A DNA stretch of 64,000 nucleotides from Microgenomates group bacterium GW2011_GWC1_46_15 (GTDB taxonomy: Bacteria; Patescibacteria; Microgenomatia; UBA1400; UBA12028): contig LCLX01000002.1 in NCBI GenBank assembly GCA_001002285.1, positions 124,001-188,000 of the forward strand, written 5' to 3'. The position numbers and the translations under genes were made by a program. The notes under the pieces were generated by a model, which saw only the letters and a list, made by a program, of their open reading frames with translations, was not told where the DNA came from and ran no database searches. Below, piece after piece: positions 52,400 through 61,204 of this stretch (positions are counted from its first letter, which is position 1; the number at the start of each line of letters is the position of its first letter).

Positions 52400-55048
52400 A
52401 TGGCAATAGCAAATGATTGGCGCATAGACTATACAAATAAACTCATTGTTCATGCAACGAGTGAGCTTGCGTACCAAACGCAAACCGTAAATTATACTGT
52501 TGGTGATCTTATTACCCAAGCAGTTTCTGGAGCAACAGCGGTTATCGTTGCTGATGTTGATGGTGGTGCTACGGGAACACTCCATATCGCGTACGTTACC
52601 GGAACGTTTAACAACACCAATACGATTACGGATCAGCATACTGGTTCCGCTGCGCCGAACATCCCAACTGGGCTTGTTACAAAAACCGCAACATATACGA
52701 CCCGCGCACTGTACTCATACATTCAAGACACGTTTGACGAGCTTGTTCAGCTTGACGATACCGTTCCAATGTCCGCCCAGACGCCTACTGAGTTTACACT
52801 TATTAACGGGTGGTTTATTGACGATAACTCGGTCAAGTTCCTATACGGCGGAGCACTTCAAACATCTGGCTATGATGCTGTAATCCAGATGATAGCTTTT
52901 GGCGGAACATATACCCCGGCAATTAATTCTGATATCGGAAAGATGGTGAACGACGATACTGTTGATAGCGGTAATCTCCTCCATTTCAACAATACAACGA
53001 AAAAATGGTGGGTTCGTTGGGGAACCCAAATCGCTTCCGGTTCAGCTATGACACTAGATGGTTCGGGTACTGGTGCCGGAACAACAAATGTTAACGGAGA
53101 CATTACTGGTGAAGATTTGTACGCGAACGTCTATACCTTGGGAAGCATCGCAACAAATCCAAATCCGCAAACATATATTTTCCAGAACTCCGCCTCCATT
53201 ACACCGTGGTGGGGTCGTGGAGACGTAAACGCTGCTATTGACGTCCTCATTAAGGTAAAAGAACTTGGAAGCGAAATTGATGGTGCAAATATTACCGTGT
53301 ATGTCCGCCATTACGGCGACTTATACGACCACTTTGCCATTGATCTTACAAACGGAGGACGCAACGCCGTTCCTCTCTCCTCTGCTACAGACTTGAACAA
53401 TAATACACTGGGTGAAGCGTATCTTTTATACGATGGTCAAGGAGCAACAAACTTTACGGCAGGTCTCATCCTCACCAATGCCGGTGGCACCGCAACCGCT
53501 GAGATCATCGCTGATACAGATAACGGTGCGAATGGATATTTAACCTTAGGGAATGTCAAAGGTACTTTTGCAGATGGTGAAATTATTACCGATACTTCCA
53601 CAGGATCGGCAACAGTCAATGGAAGTGTTGGCGACACTGTTCTCAACTTTGATACCGAAACCGCGGCATTTGTCGCACTTGATCAAATCGTTACAGGCGG
53701 CACTTCTCTTGCACAACGACAACTCAAAGGTATTCAGGATGATGCGGGAGCAACCGGAAGGCTTGTCTTAAAGGTGAGCGACACCGCCGATGCTGATCAC
53801 TTTAAAACATTCTCTGACAATGAAATTATTACTGGGGCAACAAATGGAAGCGCTTCTGCTAATGGTGCTTCTACTACAGCCGCCGCAGGGTTTGCAAATA
53901 TCAAAACTTGGTTTGTAAACGTCGAGGTAGACTTTGCAAGCAAAACGGGATCGGTACCGGCGGGAAGTACGGTGACCGGAGCAACCTCTGGAGCGATAGG
54001 AGTGTTTTTAGGGGAAAAAGACGCAAACACACTCACCATTGGGAACTGGAACGGAATAAATTTTACTGCAAGTGAACAACTTCGAGTAGATGTGTCAAAC
54101 TACTACGCGCTTCATGCAACACTCAATCAAACATCCGCTTTTACAATGAACAAGGCGTTCACCCAAGGAACAAATAATCCGTACTCTATTATTGTGGACT
54201 GTGCAAACCGCTCACTCTCTCAAGTTTACGAATGGCTTAAGTACATTACACGCGATGGTGCCAACTCAAGCCAAGTTTATCGCCAAATTATGTACCCCGT
54301 TATCTCTTCAACCGTTGTCCAACAAGATGGCGAAGAATACATCGCAGCCCGCGTTCTCCCTGATACTGCGTTCACACCAGTCAAAGCTTCCCCATTTGGG
54401 ACCTTTGCTGGAGGTAAACTCTTCGGTGCCCAAGGTGTTTGGGTGCAAAACATGGTAAGCACCGATGTTCAATCATTCCAGCTTATTGACAGTAACGGAG
54501 CTACCCGTACTCCGCCGAACTTCCAATCGCTTACCGTCACCGGTGTCATTTCTGGAGATAAGGTTGCAGTATTCCGCACCACAGGAGGTACAACAATTAA
54601 TAAAGCCGTATTTACACTTGCCGCAGGAAACAATGCTGGGAATAGCACGATCGTTGTAAATGAAGCAATCCCAACCGATACTCCTTCTCCGACCGGTGTT
54701 ATTCGGTTAGTTGATACGTCAGACACGAGTATTAATCGTGAAACAAAGTACACGTATACGAGTTGGGATGGCGGCACAAAAACATTCTCTGGCGTATCTC
54801 CCGTCCTAGATAGAAATTACACATTAACGGATGACACAGCCTACGTTCCATACATTGATACCACAGCATCTGGCACGAGCGTTACCGTTTCGGTTATTTA
54901 CCCAAGTGCTGACCGCACGGTGCTCGCCCGTGTCCGCCGGTATAACGGTGTAGGTGACTCTATTCTTCCTTTCGAAACAACCGGAACATACAGCTCTACC
55001 GGGTACTCTACTGCTGCTATCCGTACATCCGACTCCATCGTTCTATAG
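52400..55048 (+). CDS. phage tail/fibre-like beta-rich protein 2 (882 aa)
   Basis: The second large beta protein. At least two repeats of one unit: residues ~30-80 (ITQAVSGATAVIVADVDGG, IAYVTGTFNNTNTITDQHTG) and ~355-415 (LILTNAGGTATAEIIADTDN, KGTFADGEIITDTSTGSATV), with weaker copies to ~560 (VTGATSGAIGVFLG). C-terminal part (~595-700) has a mixed fold with W-rich SLSQVYEWLKYITRDGAN, the rest beta-sandwich. No signal peptide or Tat motif. Same class as 48225-50891 but different modules; similar to phage fibres. Confidence 0.7.
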   Translation: MAIANDWRIDYTNKLIVHATSELAYQTQTVNYTVGDLITQAVSGATAVIVADVDGGATGTLHIAYVTGTFNNTNTITDQHTGSAAPNIPTGLVTKTATYTTRALYSYIQDTFDELVQLDDTVPMSAQTPTEFTLINGWFIDDNSVKFLYGGALQTSGYDAVIQMIAFGGTYTPAINSDIGKMVNDDTVDSGNLLHFNNTTKKWWVRWGTQIASGSAMTLDGSGTGAGTTNVNGDITGEDLYANVYTLGSIATNPNPQTYIFQNSASITPWWGRGDVNAAIDVLIKVKELGSEIDGANITVYVRHYGDLYDHFAIDLTNGGRNAVPLSSATDLNNNTLGEAYLLYDGQGATNFTAGLILTNAGGTATAEIIADTDNGANGYLTLGNVKGTFADGEIITDTSTGSATVNGSVGDTVLNFDTETAAFVALDQIVTGGTSLAQRQLKGIQDDAGATGRLVLKVSDTADADHFKTFSDNEIITGATNGSASANGASTTAAAGFANIKTWFVNVEVDFASKTGSVPAGSTVTGATSGAIGVFLGEKDANTLTIGNWNGINFTASEQLRVDVSNYYALHATLNQTSAFTMNKAFTQGTNNPYSIIVDCANRSLSQVYEWLKYITRDGANSSQVYRQIMYPVISSTVVQQDGEEYIAARVLPDTAFTPVKASPFGTFAGGKLFGAQGVWVQNMVSTDVQSFQLIDSNGATRTPPNFQSLTVTGVISGDKVAVFRTTGGTTINKAVFTLAAGNNAGNSTIVVNEAIPTDTPSPTGVIRLVDTSDTSINRETKYTYTSWDGGTKTFSGVSPVLDRNYTLTDDTAYVPYIDTTASGTSVTVSVIYPSADRTVLARVRRYNGVGDSILPFETTGTYSSTGYSTAAIRTSDSIVL

Positions 55049-55069
55049 TTCTCTTGCTATAATGTCCCC

Positions 55070-55597
55070 ATGGCATACGTTTTCAACTTTTACACACAGA
55101 TTATTGACATAACAAATCCGCAGACAACCGTGGTGATTCAAGACTTGATTAACGAGATCCGCACCCAGGAATCTTCGGCTACCGGTATGGCATATCCAAA
55201 AATCGCCGATGCAGGAGGAAAGGATAATCTTGGAGGCGGAGTGAGTACAGGCATAACCATCACACTCTACCCAGACTGGCAGCTCCGTTTTTGGGCAGGA
55301 AGCTACATTGCCGATATCACCGGCGGCAACCTTGTGGGAGGTTTGGGTGGCAATCCATTTGCATATGTTGCGGGCGTACAAATCAAAGTTATTCAGTCTG
55401 CCGCTTCAACTATTGTTACCAGTGGCGGTTCTGCACTCACAACAGCAGAACACGATAAACTCATGTCCGGTCTCGATGCCACCATTCCCCCAGCCGTGTG
55501 GGAAGAGCTTCTTGCAAGCCACCAGACGGCGGGAACAATGGGCAAAGCGCTCAAAGATATCAAAACAAAAGCAACGCTTGGCGCGATTAGTAAATAG
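55070..55597 (+). CDS. phage-tail-like protein, 175 aa
   Basis: Residues 1-120 (YTQIIDITNPQTTVVIQDL, KIADAGGKDNLGGGVSTG, ITLYPDWQLRFWAGSYIADI) match a type of small protein encoded near tails in tailed phages. The C-terminal motif PAVWEELLASHQTAGTMGKAL is the phage-type VWD...H...GTxGxxL element also present in the 879-aa protein at 56060. TATAAT (55058-55063) ends 6 nt before the ATG. Immediately upstream of two tatA-like genes. Confidence 0.65.
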   Translation: MAYVFNFYTQIIDITNPQTTVVIQDLINEIRTQESSATGMAYPKIADAGGKDNLGGGVSTGITITLYPDWQLRFWAGSYIADITGGNLVGGLGGNPFAYVAGVQIKVIQSAASTIVTSGGSALTTAEHDKLMSGLDATIPPAVWEELLASHQTAGTMGKALKDIKTKATLGAISK

Positions 55598-55689
55598 TAT
55601 AATTTTTTCTTCAAGACGTCTCTTGTTTTTCTCCTCTAATCTGCTTATGATGAATATCAGATTGTTGTATAGGAAAAAAGGAGGAAGAT

Positions 55690-55860
55690 ATGTTCCAAAA
55701 TATCGGCACAACGGAAGTTGCCATTGTCGCGGTGCTTCTTTTGCTCTTGTTCGGAGGAAAAAAACTTCCAGAGCTTGGCAAAGGATTGGGTGAGGCAGCG
55801 CGTGAAATCCGCAAAGCGTTTACCGAGGACGATGCGTCTGAGAAGAAAAAGAAGTCATAA
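55690..55860 (+). CDS. tatA: twin-arginine translocase TatA paralogue
   Basis: 56 residues. IGTTEVAIVAVLLLLLFGGK with FGGKKLP hinge, then PELGKGLGEAAREIRKAFTE and a lysine tail. AAGGAGG lies 6 nt before the ATG. It is inserted in the fibre-like cluster and followed 14 nt later by a divergent paralogue. Confidence 0.87.
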   Translation: MFQNIGTTEVAIVAVLLLLLFGGKKLPELGKGLGEAAREIRKAFTEDDASEKKKKS

Positions 55861-55874
55861 AGAAAGGACTCGAT

Positions 55875-56015
55875 ATGTTTGCAAATATTGGCTTGAGAGA
55901 AATTCTCGTTTTGGTGTTGATCGCCGTGCTCCTGTTCAAAGGAGGAGAGTTGCTCCCAAGACTCATTCGCGGACTGGGTGATGCGGTACGCGAGTTCCGT
56001 AAATCATCCCGGTAA
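55875..56015 (+). CDS. divergent TatA-like protein
   Basis: 46 residues. IGLREILVLVLIAVLLFKGG is the membrane helix, but the family FGGKKLP hinge reads FKGGELLP; the amphipathic helix RLIRGLGDAVREFRKSSR is kept. AAAGGACT lies before the ATG. Could be a specialised TatA/TatE-like subunit or a decaying one. Directly upstream of the 879-aa protein. Confidence 0.75.
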   Translation: MFANIGLREILVLVLIAVLLFKGGELLPRLIRGLGDAVREFRKSSR

Positions 56016-56059
56016 CAATATAAAGGGGACGCGACCCATAGGGGATGTAACTTACCCGC

Positions 56060-58699
56060 ATGCAACATACTGCCGTAGCTATTAGGCGTTGGGTGATTGC
56101 TTTCGTTTGCAGTGTTTTGTTGTTCTCTCTTCTCTTTTTCTCCTCATCTCCAGTTCGCGCTATTAGTGCGGAGTATCAACAATGCCCCGTCAATACCAGT
56201 TGTACCGTTGGCGAGTTCTTATATGCCGATGACTACTCGCCCATTGCCGGTGCCACATGCACATACACCGCGCGCAAACCCGATGGAACGTTGTTTTTAA
56301 ACGCCGTTGCCATGTCCGAAAGTTCGGATGGATGGTACGCATATAGCGTGAACGCCACAGGCGCGGTTTCTGGTCTCTACCGCGGAACCATCTGTTGTAC
56401 TCCACCCGCCGACGCCCAAGTGTGTTTGGAAAAAAGTTTTGTTGTTGGCCCAGCGGACATGACCGCTACGGATGTCGCAAACGCGGTGTGGGATGCAACG
56501 CGCAGTTCACATACGACAACCGGTAGTTTTGGTGAAAATCTCCAGAACGCTACATCAATTACCGCCGCCGATGTTTGGAATTACTCGAGTAGAACGCTTT
56601 CTGGATTTGGCACACTGGCGAGCGATGTGTGGGCAAACTCCACCCGCACGCTTTCTGGATTTGGTGATTTGGTATCGAGTATAACATCAAGCATTTGGGG
56701 AAATTCTTCAAGAACACTCACCAGCGGAACACTGAGCAATAGCGAATCGCTCGTAACTTCCTCGAGCACCACACAAAACATTACCGTTACCTACAACACC
56801 ATTTCGCAACAACTCACCGAAACGCGGAGTTTGCTTGAGCGAGTCATTAATCAGCCCACTATTCAGTCATTTATTGATGATAAACCAACCGAAAGTCTTG
56901 AGTCTAAACTGCAAAAAACCGAGTCTATGCTCCTTCAGGTGCAAGAACAGTCTACGCGAGCAATGAACACTATTGACCTCCTTGGTTTAACATGGTCAAG
57001 CGTCCAGCCAGATCAACTCACCCAAAAACTGTCCGATACTACAAAACTTTTAGGAACAAATCCTGATGATCCACACCCAGAAACGATGCTTGACAATGCA
57101 CACATCCTCGCGTCACTCTGGAATAGCCTTGTCTTATCAAGCCTTTCGGATCAAACACAAGCAGCGCTGGTTTCTGCAAAGTCTGCGGAACAACAAGCGA
57201 AAAGCTCCGGAAAATCGTCTGCTACGCGCCAATCCCTTCAGGAAACATCAAAATTCCTCACTACGTTGACGCAACTCCTCGGTACCCCCGAAGATGCGTA
57301 TACAAAACCAACTGCGTTTGGGTATCTTCATGATCTTCAACGAAAAGCACAGGCGTTACACGAGCAGGAACAGTCCGCACAAAACCTTCTTTCGGACTGG
57401 AAATCTATTGACACAAAAAACAGAAGCCAGTTGCTTGCCACACTATCCAAAGAAGTGTTTGCGATTAATGCCATTCCGCAAGGAATAGTGCTAACAACTC
57501 CCGCAAAGGTAGCACATAGTCCAGAAATCAGCCAAAAGAACCAGGCGCTCGGCCTACAAGCGCTCATTTCCGCAAACAAACAGCTTCTCGCGCAAAATGC
57601 CAACGATCCGCTTAACTCGTACTGGCTTGAAGAAGGAAGTGTTATTTTCCGTTTCCTCCTCACCAATCCATCTTCAACCATTCGGCAAGATGTTCCCGTG
57701 AAATACTATCTCCCTCCAGAAGTGATGAAGGAACACATTCTTACTATTGATACAGGGTTGACTATTGAGTATGACGCGGAAAAAAATACGTATTTTGCTT
57801 CTGGAACGTACTCCCTTGCCTCCCAGGAAACAAAAACAATCTCCATAGAAGTTGAGGATATCTGGGTTATTCAGGATTCGGATCTTCAAGCCATCAAAAA
57901 ACAGGCCGAGGACCTGCTCAAACCACTCCAAAAGACTTCGTACTATGCGCAAGGGGCTCTTTTGAAGTCCGATATTGATGTGGCAGTAGATAAAATCTCC
58001 GCAAATCAAAGCAAAGACCGCACACCAGACGCCCGTATCCGCGCATATCGGGAAAATGAAATCGAGCTGGTTGGTATTAAACAAAACATGAGCGCGCTTA
58101 AAAACATTGTTGCATCCGCAAGTTCAACGGGCTCCATTTTTGGATTTGTGGGGAGTGTACAGGTTGTTGCTGTATGGGGCATTATCATCGTTCTCCTGGC
58201 GGGACTCACATATCTTGCGCTGTACATGAAAGCTCTCCGGACAAAAATTGATATGCCAGAAAACTTAGAAAGTGCTTTACAGGGTGCCAATATTCCAACA
58301 AAAAGATACTATGAAAAACCCATTCCTGGCTGGAAGAAGGGCGTGTTTGTTCTTTTGTTTTTCCTTCTTACAGGAACAATTACTTCGGCTGTTTCTTCAG
58401 CATTCCTTGTGCAGTCAGACCAACAGAGTACAAAACAAATCGCTAGCACGACACGGGAAGAAAAACTGACGGTGCTTGGTGCGACAACAAAGGTACAACG
58501 TGCTACGTTACAAGGAAAAGTTCAACCCGTTCCTATCTATACTTCTCCATCCTCCGAAAGCGAGATGTTGCATAGAATACCGGAAGATATTATCGTACAG
58601 ATCAAAGGAAAGAAGTTTAATTGGATACAAATTCAATACACTTGGGGCGCGGGTGTATACATTGGCTGGGTACAAGATAACACGTTGAAAAAAGAGTAA
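56060..58699 (+). CDS. large membrane-anchored protein with phage-type VWD/RTLS repeats, coiled coil and SH3 domain
   Basis: 879 residues. Signal segment ~9-35 (IRRWVIAFVCSVLLFSLLFF; a twin Arg but poor Tat fit). Residues ~140-240: VWDATRSSHTTTGSFGENL then three units DVWNYSSRTLSGFG, DVWANSTRTLSGFG, SIWGNSSRTLTSG, as in phage tail proteins. A long coiled coil and beta region follow (ISIEVEDIWV), then a helix ~695-720 (VVAVWGIIIVLLAGLTYLAL), a second helix ~755-778 and a C-terminal SH3b-like domain (YTSPSSESEMLHRIPEDIIV). Likely outward-facing. Follows two tatA-like genes. Confidence 0.7.
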   Translation: MQHTAVAIRRWVIAFVCSVLLFSLLFFSSSPVRAISAEYQQCPVNTSCTVGEFLYADDYSPIAGATCTYTARKPDGTLFLNAVAMSESSDGWYAYSVNATGAVSGLYRGTICCTPPADAQVCLEKSFVVGPADMTATDVANAVWDATRSSHTTTGSFGENLQNATSITAADVWNYSSRTLSGFGTLASDVWANSTRTLSGFGDLVSSITSSIWGNSSRTLTSGTLSNSESLVTSSSTTQNITVTYNTISQQLTETRSLLERVINQPTIQSFIDDKPTESLESKLQKTESMLLQVQEQSTRAMNTIDLLGLTWSSVQPDQLTQKLSDTTKLLGTNPDDPHPETMLDNAHILASLWNSLVLSSLSDQTQAALVSAKSAEQQAKSSGKSSATRQSLQETSKFLTTLTQLLGTPEDAYTKPTAFGYLHDLQRKAQALHEQEQSAQNLLSDWKSIDTKNRSQLLATLSKEVFAINAIPQGIVLTTPAKVAHSPEISQKNQALGLQALISANKQLLAQNANDPLNSYWLEEGSVIFRFLLTNPSSTIRQDVPVKYYLPPEVMKEHILTIDTGLTIEYDAEKNTYFASGTYSLASQETKTISIEVEDIWVIQDSDLQAIKKQAEDLLKPLQKTSYYAQGALLKSDIDVAVDKISANQSKDRTPDARIRAYRENEIELVGIKQNMSALKNIVASASSTGSIFGFVGSVQVVAVWGIIIVLLAGLTYLALYMKALRTKIDMPENLESALQGANIPTKRYYEKPIPGWKKGVFVLLFFLLTGTITSAVSSAFLVQSDQQSTKQIASTTREEKLTVLGATTKVQRATLQGKVQPVPIYTSPSSESEMLHRIPEDIIVQIKGKKFNWIQIQYTWGAGVYIGWVQDNTLKKE

Positions 58700-58707
58700 G
58701 AAGGCGA

Positions 58708-59142
58708 CTACTGCCAAACTCCCTGCCCTGCAACAACATTAAACAAGAAATGTATAAGCATTGCTCCTACTAGTCCCACAAACACCCACTTTCCTTTATT
58801 TGCGATACCAAGCCCCACCGCACCCATTGTTACCGCGTGCATGGGTACTGTAAGGAATAGCCTGAAGAGGAGGGGCTCAAGCGATCCAAATTGAATGGCG
58901 CTCGGTAAAAAAAGCAGACTCTCAGATAGGCCAAAAACTGCTCCAAAAAGGAGGGGGCGGTATGCCTTTCCCTCTGTATTTGTCCATCCAATTACCCGTA
59001 GCATGCCATACTTTGCAAACTCTTCAACAAACCAAGGAACTGGAATGATGAACTCAAAAGGTACTGCAAATACAGGCAACATGACGGCAAACAGCGTTTG
59101 GGAGATAACTTGAGGAATGTTTGGTGTACGCCGGGCTGGCAT
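58708..59142 (-). CDS. PrsW/CPBP-like intramembrane protease
   Basis: 144 residues from ATG 59142. Membrane helices with WFVEEFAKYGMLRVIGW (EExxK), FGAVFGLSESLLF (E) and VPMHAVTMGAVGL (H), then LIHFLFNVVAG, matching PrsW family proteases that cleave anti-sigma or signal proteins in the membrane. TATACT (59154-59149) ends 6 nt before the ATG. Divergent from the membrane-bound regulator at 59563, which could be a substrate; this is inference. Confidence 0.75.
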   Translation of the reverse strand: MPARRTPNIPQVISQTLFAVMLPVFAVPFEFIIPVPWFVEEFAKYGMLRVIGWTNTEGKAYRPLLFGAVFGLSESLLFLPSAIQFGSLEPLLFRLFLTVPMHAVTMGAVGLGIANKGKWVFVGLVGAMLIHFLFNVVAGQGVWQ

Positions 59143-59374
59143 ATATACAGTATACCCAATAACACAACTCTTTTCCTTTACACTCAACTCGTGCAAATAT
59201 GCTCTCCGCAACTCTTTGGTTTTCTTTCGTCTATTTTTAACCTGAGTATGTATTGTGCTCAATTTTGGCCTCTTTTTGGTGATTTTTACTACCTTGCCGC
59301 GTGAAAACTTATACTCTTTGGTGTTCTCTCTTTAAACGAGATATCATACATATAAAACCCGTAGAAACTGTTTT

Positions 59375-59399
59375 TACAACTCTTTGCAACTTCTTACAA
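59375..59399 (-). promoter_or_regulatory. phased TTGTA/TTGCA repeat group (upstream operator candidate)
   Basis: On the plus strand TACAA (59375-59379), TGCAA (59385-59389) and TACAA (59395-59399) recur every 10 bp exactly, one helical turn. It is the inverted counterpart of the group at 59527-59551. Confidence 0.45.
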
Positions 59400-59526
59400 T
59401 GCCCGGCCTTCTCCCCAAATCGCGGAAAATTTTTGCGTTTGATATATTTTTCCTTTTTTCCACACAACCGCCTATTTCCAGAGAAATATGTATTGACAAC
59501 GGTTGTTTTTTTAGAGTAGTCTGAAG

Positions 59527-59551
59527 TTGTACAAAGTTGTAAGAATTTGTA
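59527..59551 (+). promoter_or_regulatory. phased TTGTA repeat group at the HTH gene promoter (operator candidate)
   Basis: TTGTA at 59527-59531, 59537-59541 and 59547-59551, exactly 10 bp apart, just downstream of the proposed -10 and 12 bp before the ATG at 59563. Position over the transcription start suggests repression by the product (autoregulation). Confidence 0.5.
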
Positions 59552-59562
59552 AAGCATCAGAT

Positions 59563-60111
59563 ATGAATGAAATGTATACCGTCAAACAAGTTGCCGACAT
59601 TCTTGGATTTTCCACGAACACAGTCTACAAATATCTCAATGCTGGGATCATTCATACTTCACGCCCAGGACAGATGAAAAGTCGGTTTCGCATTTCAAAA
59701 AAGGCTTTGGAAGACTACCTTGGTGTTCCAATAGATGAATATAAGAGTGAAAAGCACGCGCGCGTTGAGCCTCTTTTTTCACAAGAGCACAGTTCTTCAC
59801 AATCTCCGATAGAAACAGTGATCGTTGATGCAAACGCCCAAAAAATGGGCATTCCTGAGCCTCCTCTCGAGGTAAAGTCTGCTCATGAAGCTGGTACAGA
59901 AGACCATGAGGAGCACAATATTGCCCCATCTTTTGCTCTACGCACCACACGCGCTCTTCTTTTTATTACTTTAATTGGCGTCACATTAAACCTCGCTTTT
60001 TTTAGCCTTCCACATCCCATTACGCTTTTGTCGCAACTCCTGATTCTTTTTGTATTCTTGCTCTTGGCATACCAATATGGCGGAATGCACAAGAAAAAGG
60101 CAGTGGTATGA
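59563..60111 (+). CDS. membrane-anchored helix-turn-helix regulator
   Basis: 182 residues from ATG 59563 (an ATG at 59572 is also possible). Residues ~4-52 are a MerR/excisionase-type HTH (YTVKQVADILGFSTNTVYKY, RFRISKKALEDYLG). A linker follows, then two membrane helices (ALLFITLIGVTLNLAFFSL; TLLSQLLILFVFLLLAYQY). DNA-binding protein held at the membrane. First gene of the tatC operon; the next start overlaps its stop (ATGA). A PrsW-like protease lies next door, suggesting regulated release, unproven. Confidence 0.75.
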   Translation: MNEMYTVKQVADILGFSTNTVYKYLNAGIIHTSRPGQMKSRFRISKKALEDYLGVPIDEYKSEKHARVEPLFSQEHSSSQSPIETVIVDANAQKMGIPEPPLEVKSAHEAGTEDHEEHNIAPSFALRTTRALLFITLIGVTLNLAFFSLPHPITLLSQLLILFVFLLLAYQYGGMHKKKAVV

Positions 60112-60791
60112 AAAAAATTTCACCAGTTCTCCAGCGTTTTTTCCACCAATGGCAAATATTTTCCCCCGAGAAACAGTTTTCTCTTCTTTCCTCTGTTCTG
60201 GGGACATGCGTCGTGGTGATATCTGTTCTCTCTGTAGGTGTGTTGGCTCAACAGTATAAAATTCACCGCCTCACTACTCAACACATTGCGCTTCTCGAGA
60301 AACTCGGCGTTGTATCAACAACAATGGACGGTATTGCGCGCGATGGAAAATCCGCGATGGTCGCGCAGGAACTCCGCGCACTCCGCGACGAGGTTATTAA
60401 GTACCGCGCGGAACAGCAAGGAAGAGATCAAATACTTGGCCTTTCTACCGGTCTTAATCTGCCGACACTCACCGATCCTCTTCAATCGCTCTCGAACACG
60501 CTCTCGACGCTTGAGGAAGCAACGATTGAACCAACACTTACAATACCTCCTACGCAAACGACAAACCAACAAAATACTGGTGCGCACTTGGGAACTGTTT
60601 CTCTTCTCGAGGGAAAATCGTGGACATCGGTTGACGCATTTGACCAAGCGCTTGCGTCTTCAAAAATTGTTGGCCAACTCGTTGTCCGCGTTTCTTACCC
60701 CTACTATGCAAAAGAGAACGGGTGGTACCAAGTTGAACTCTCAAATGGGAAAAGAGGGTGGGTTCAAGAACAATTTGTGAAGGAGGACTAG
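60108..60791 (+). CDS. membrane protein with coiled coil and SH3-like domain
   Basis: 227 residues. Membrane helix ~25-48 (LLSSVLGTCVVVISVLSVGV), coiled coil ~50-105, a Thr/Pro linker and a C-terminal SH3-like part (VVRVSYPYYAKENGWYQVEL, KRGWVQEQFVKED). Topology suggests the SH3 part is outside. Overlaps the regulator's stop and ends on AAGGAGG before the next gene. Confidence 0.68.
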   Translation: MKKISPVLQRFFHQWQIFSPEKQFSLLSSVLGTCVVVISVLSVGVLAQQYKIHRLTTQHIALLEKLGVVSTTMDGIARDGKSAMVAQELRALRDEVIKYRAEQQGRDQILGLSTGLNLPTLTDPLQSLSNTLSTLEEATIEPTLTIPPTQTTNQQNTGAHLGTVSLLEGKSWTSVDAFDQALASSKIVGQLVVRVSYPYYAKENGWYQVELSNGKRGWVQEQFVKED

Positions 60792-61204
60792 TGCGCCTGT
60801 ACTCGCTTGCCCGCGCGATCGACCGCCTTTTTGTGTACTATGCGGTGATTTTTCTCGCCTTTTTTGTGTTTTTGTCATTCAGATCTGGGGTTTCTCCAAC
60901 ACAGTTCCTCATTTTTGTTCTTTTACTCCCCGTTATATTTTATTTTTCGCACGCGTTTTGGAAGTACATTTATGGCATTGCTTCCAAAAAGCGTGGAGGG
61001 TGGGCGTTTTCATGGAAACACTTTTTTCTTCAAGACAGCGCACTATTTCTCTTAAGTATTTCTTTGTTTTCTATCGCGGTCAGCATCGCGTTTGTCCGCG
61101 TTACAGGTTCGTTTTTCCATACCCTCCAGGTTGAAGCCATTCAAACACCACAAACAACATCGGCCAAAACATCATTGCAACCGCCAGCAGAGGAAACGCC
61201 ATGA
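60791..61204 (+). CDS. three-helix membrane protein, 137 aa
   Basis: Starts with GTG at 60791, overlapping the previous stop (TAGTG), with AAGGAGG 4 nt upstream. Three membrane helices (LFVYYAVIFLAFFVFLSF, FLIFVLLLPVIFYFSHAF, ALFLLSISLFSIAVSIAF) and a Thr/Pro-rich tail. Not recognised. Overlaps the next gene by ATGA. Confidence 0.65.
   Translation: MRLYSLARAIDRLFVYYAVIFLAFFVFLSFRSGVSPTQFLIFVLLLPVIFYFSHAFWKYIYGIASKKRGGWAFSWKHFFLQDSALFLLSISLFSIAVSIAFVRVTGSFFHTLQVEAIQTPQTTSAKTSLQPPAEETP

Larger units (their letters stand above)
59143..59562. promoter_or_regulatory. 420-bp regulatory region between PrsW-like and HTH genes
   Basis: No gene. TTGACA at 59493-59498 with TAGTCT 18 nt on is a plausible promoter for the HTH operon. 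Three copies of CAACTCTTT-like sequence (near 59160, 59210, 59377) and the two phased TTGTA groups (see operator entries) lie here. The minus-strand PrsW promoter is at 59149-59154. Confidence 0.5.

Noticed and set aside
48225..56015. Prophage
   Set aside because: Only tail/fibre-like modules are seen; no capsid, portal, terminase, integrase or att sites, and tat genes lie inside.
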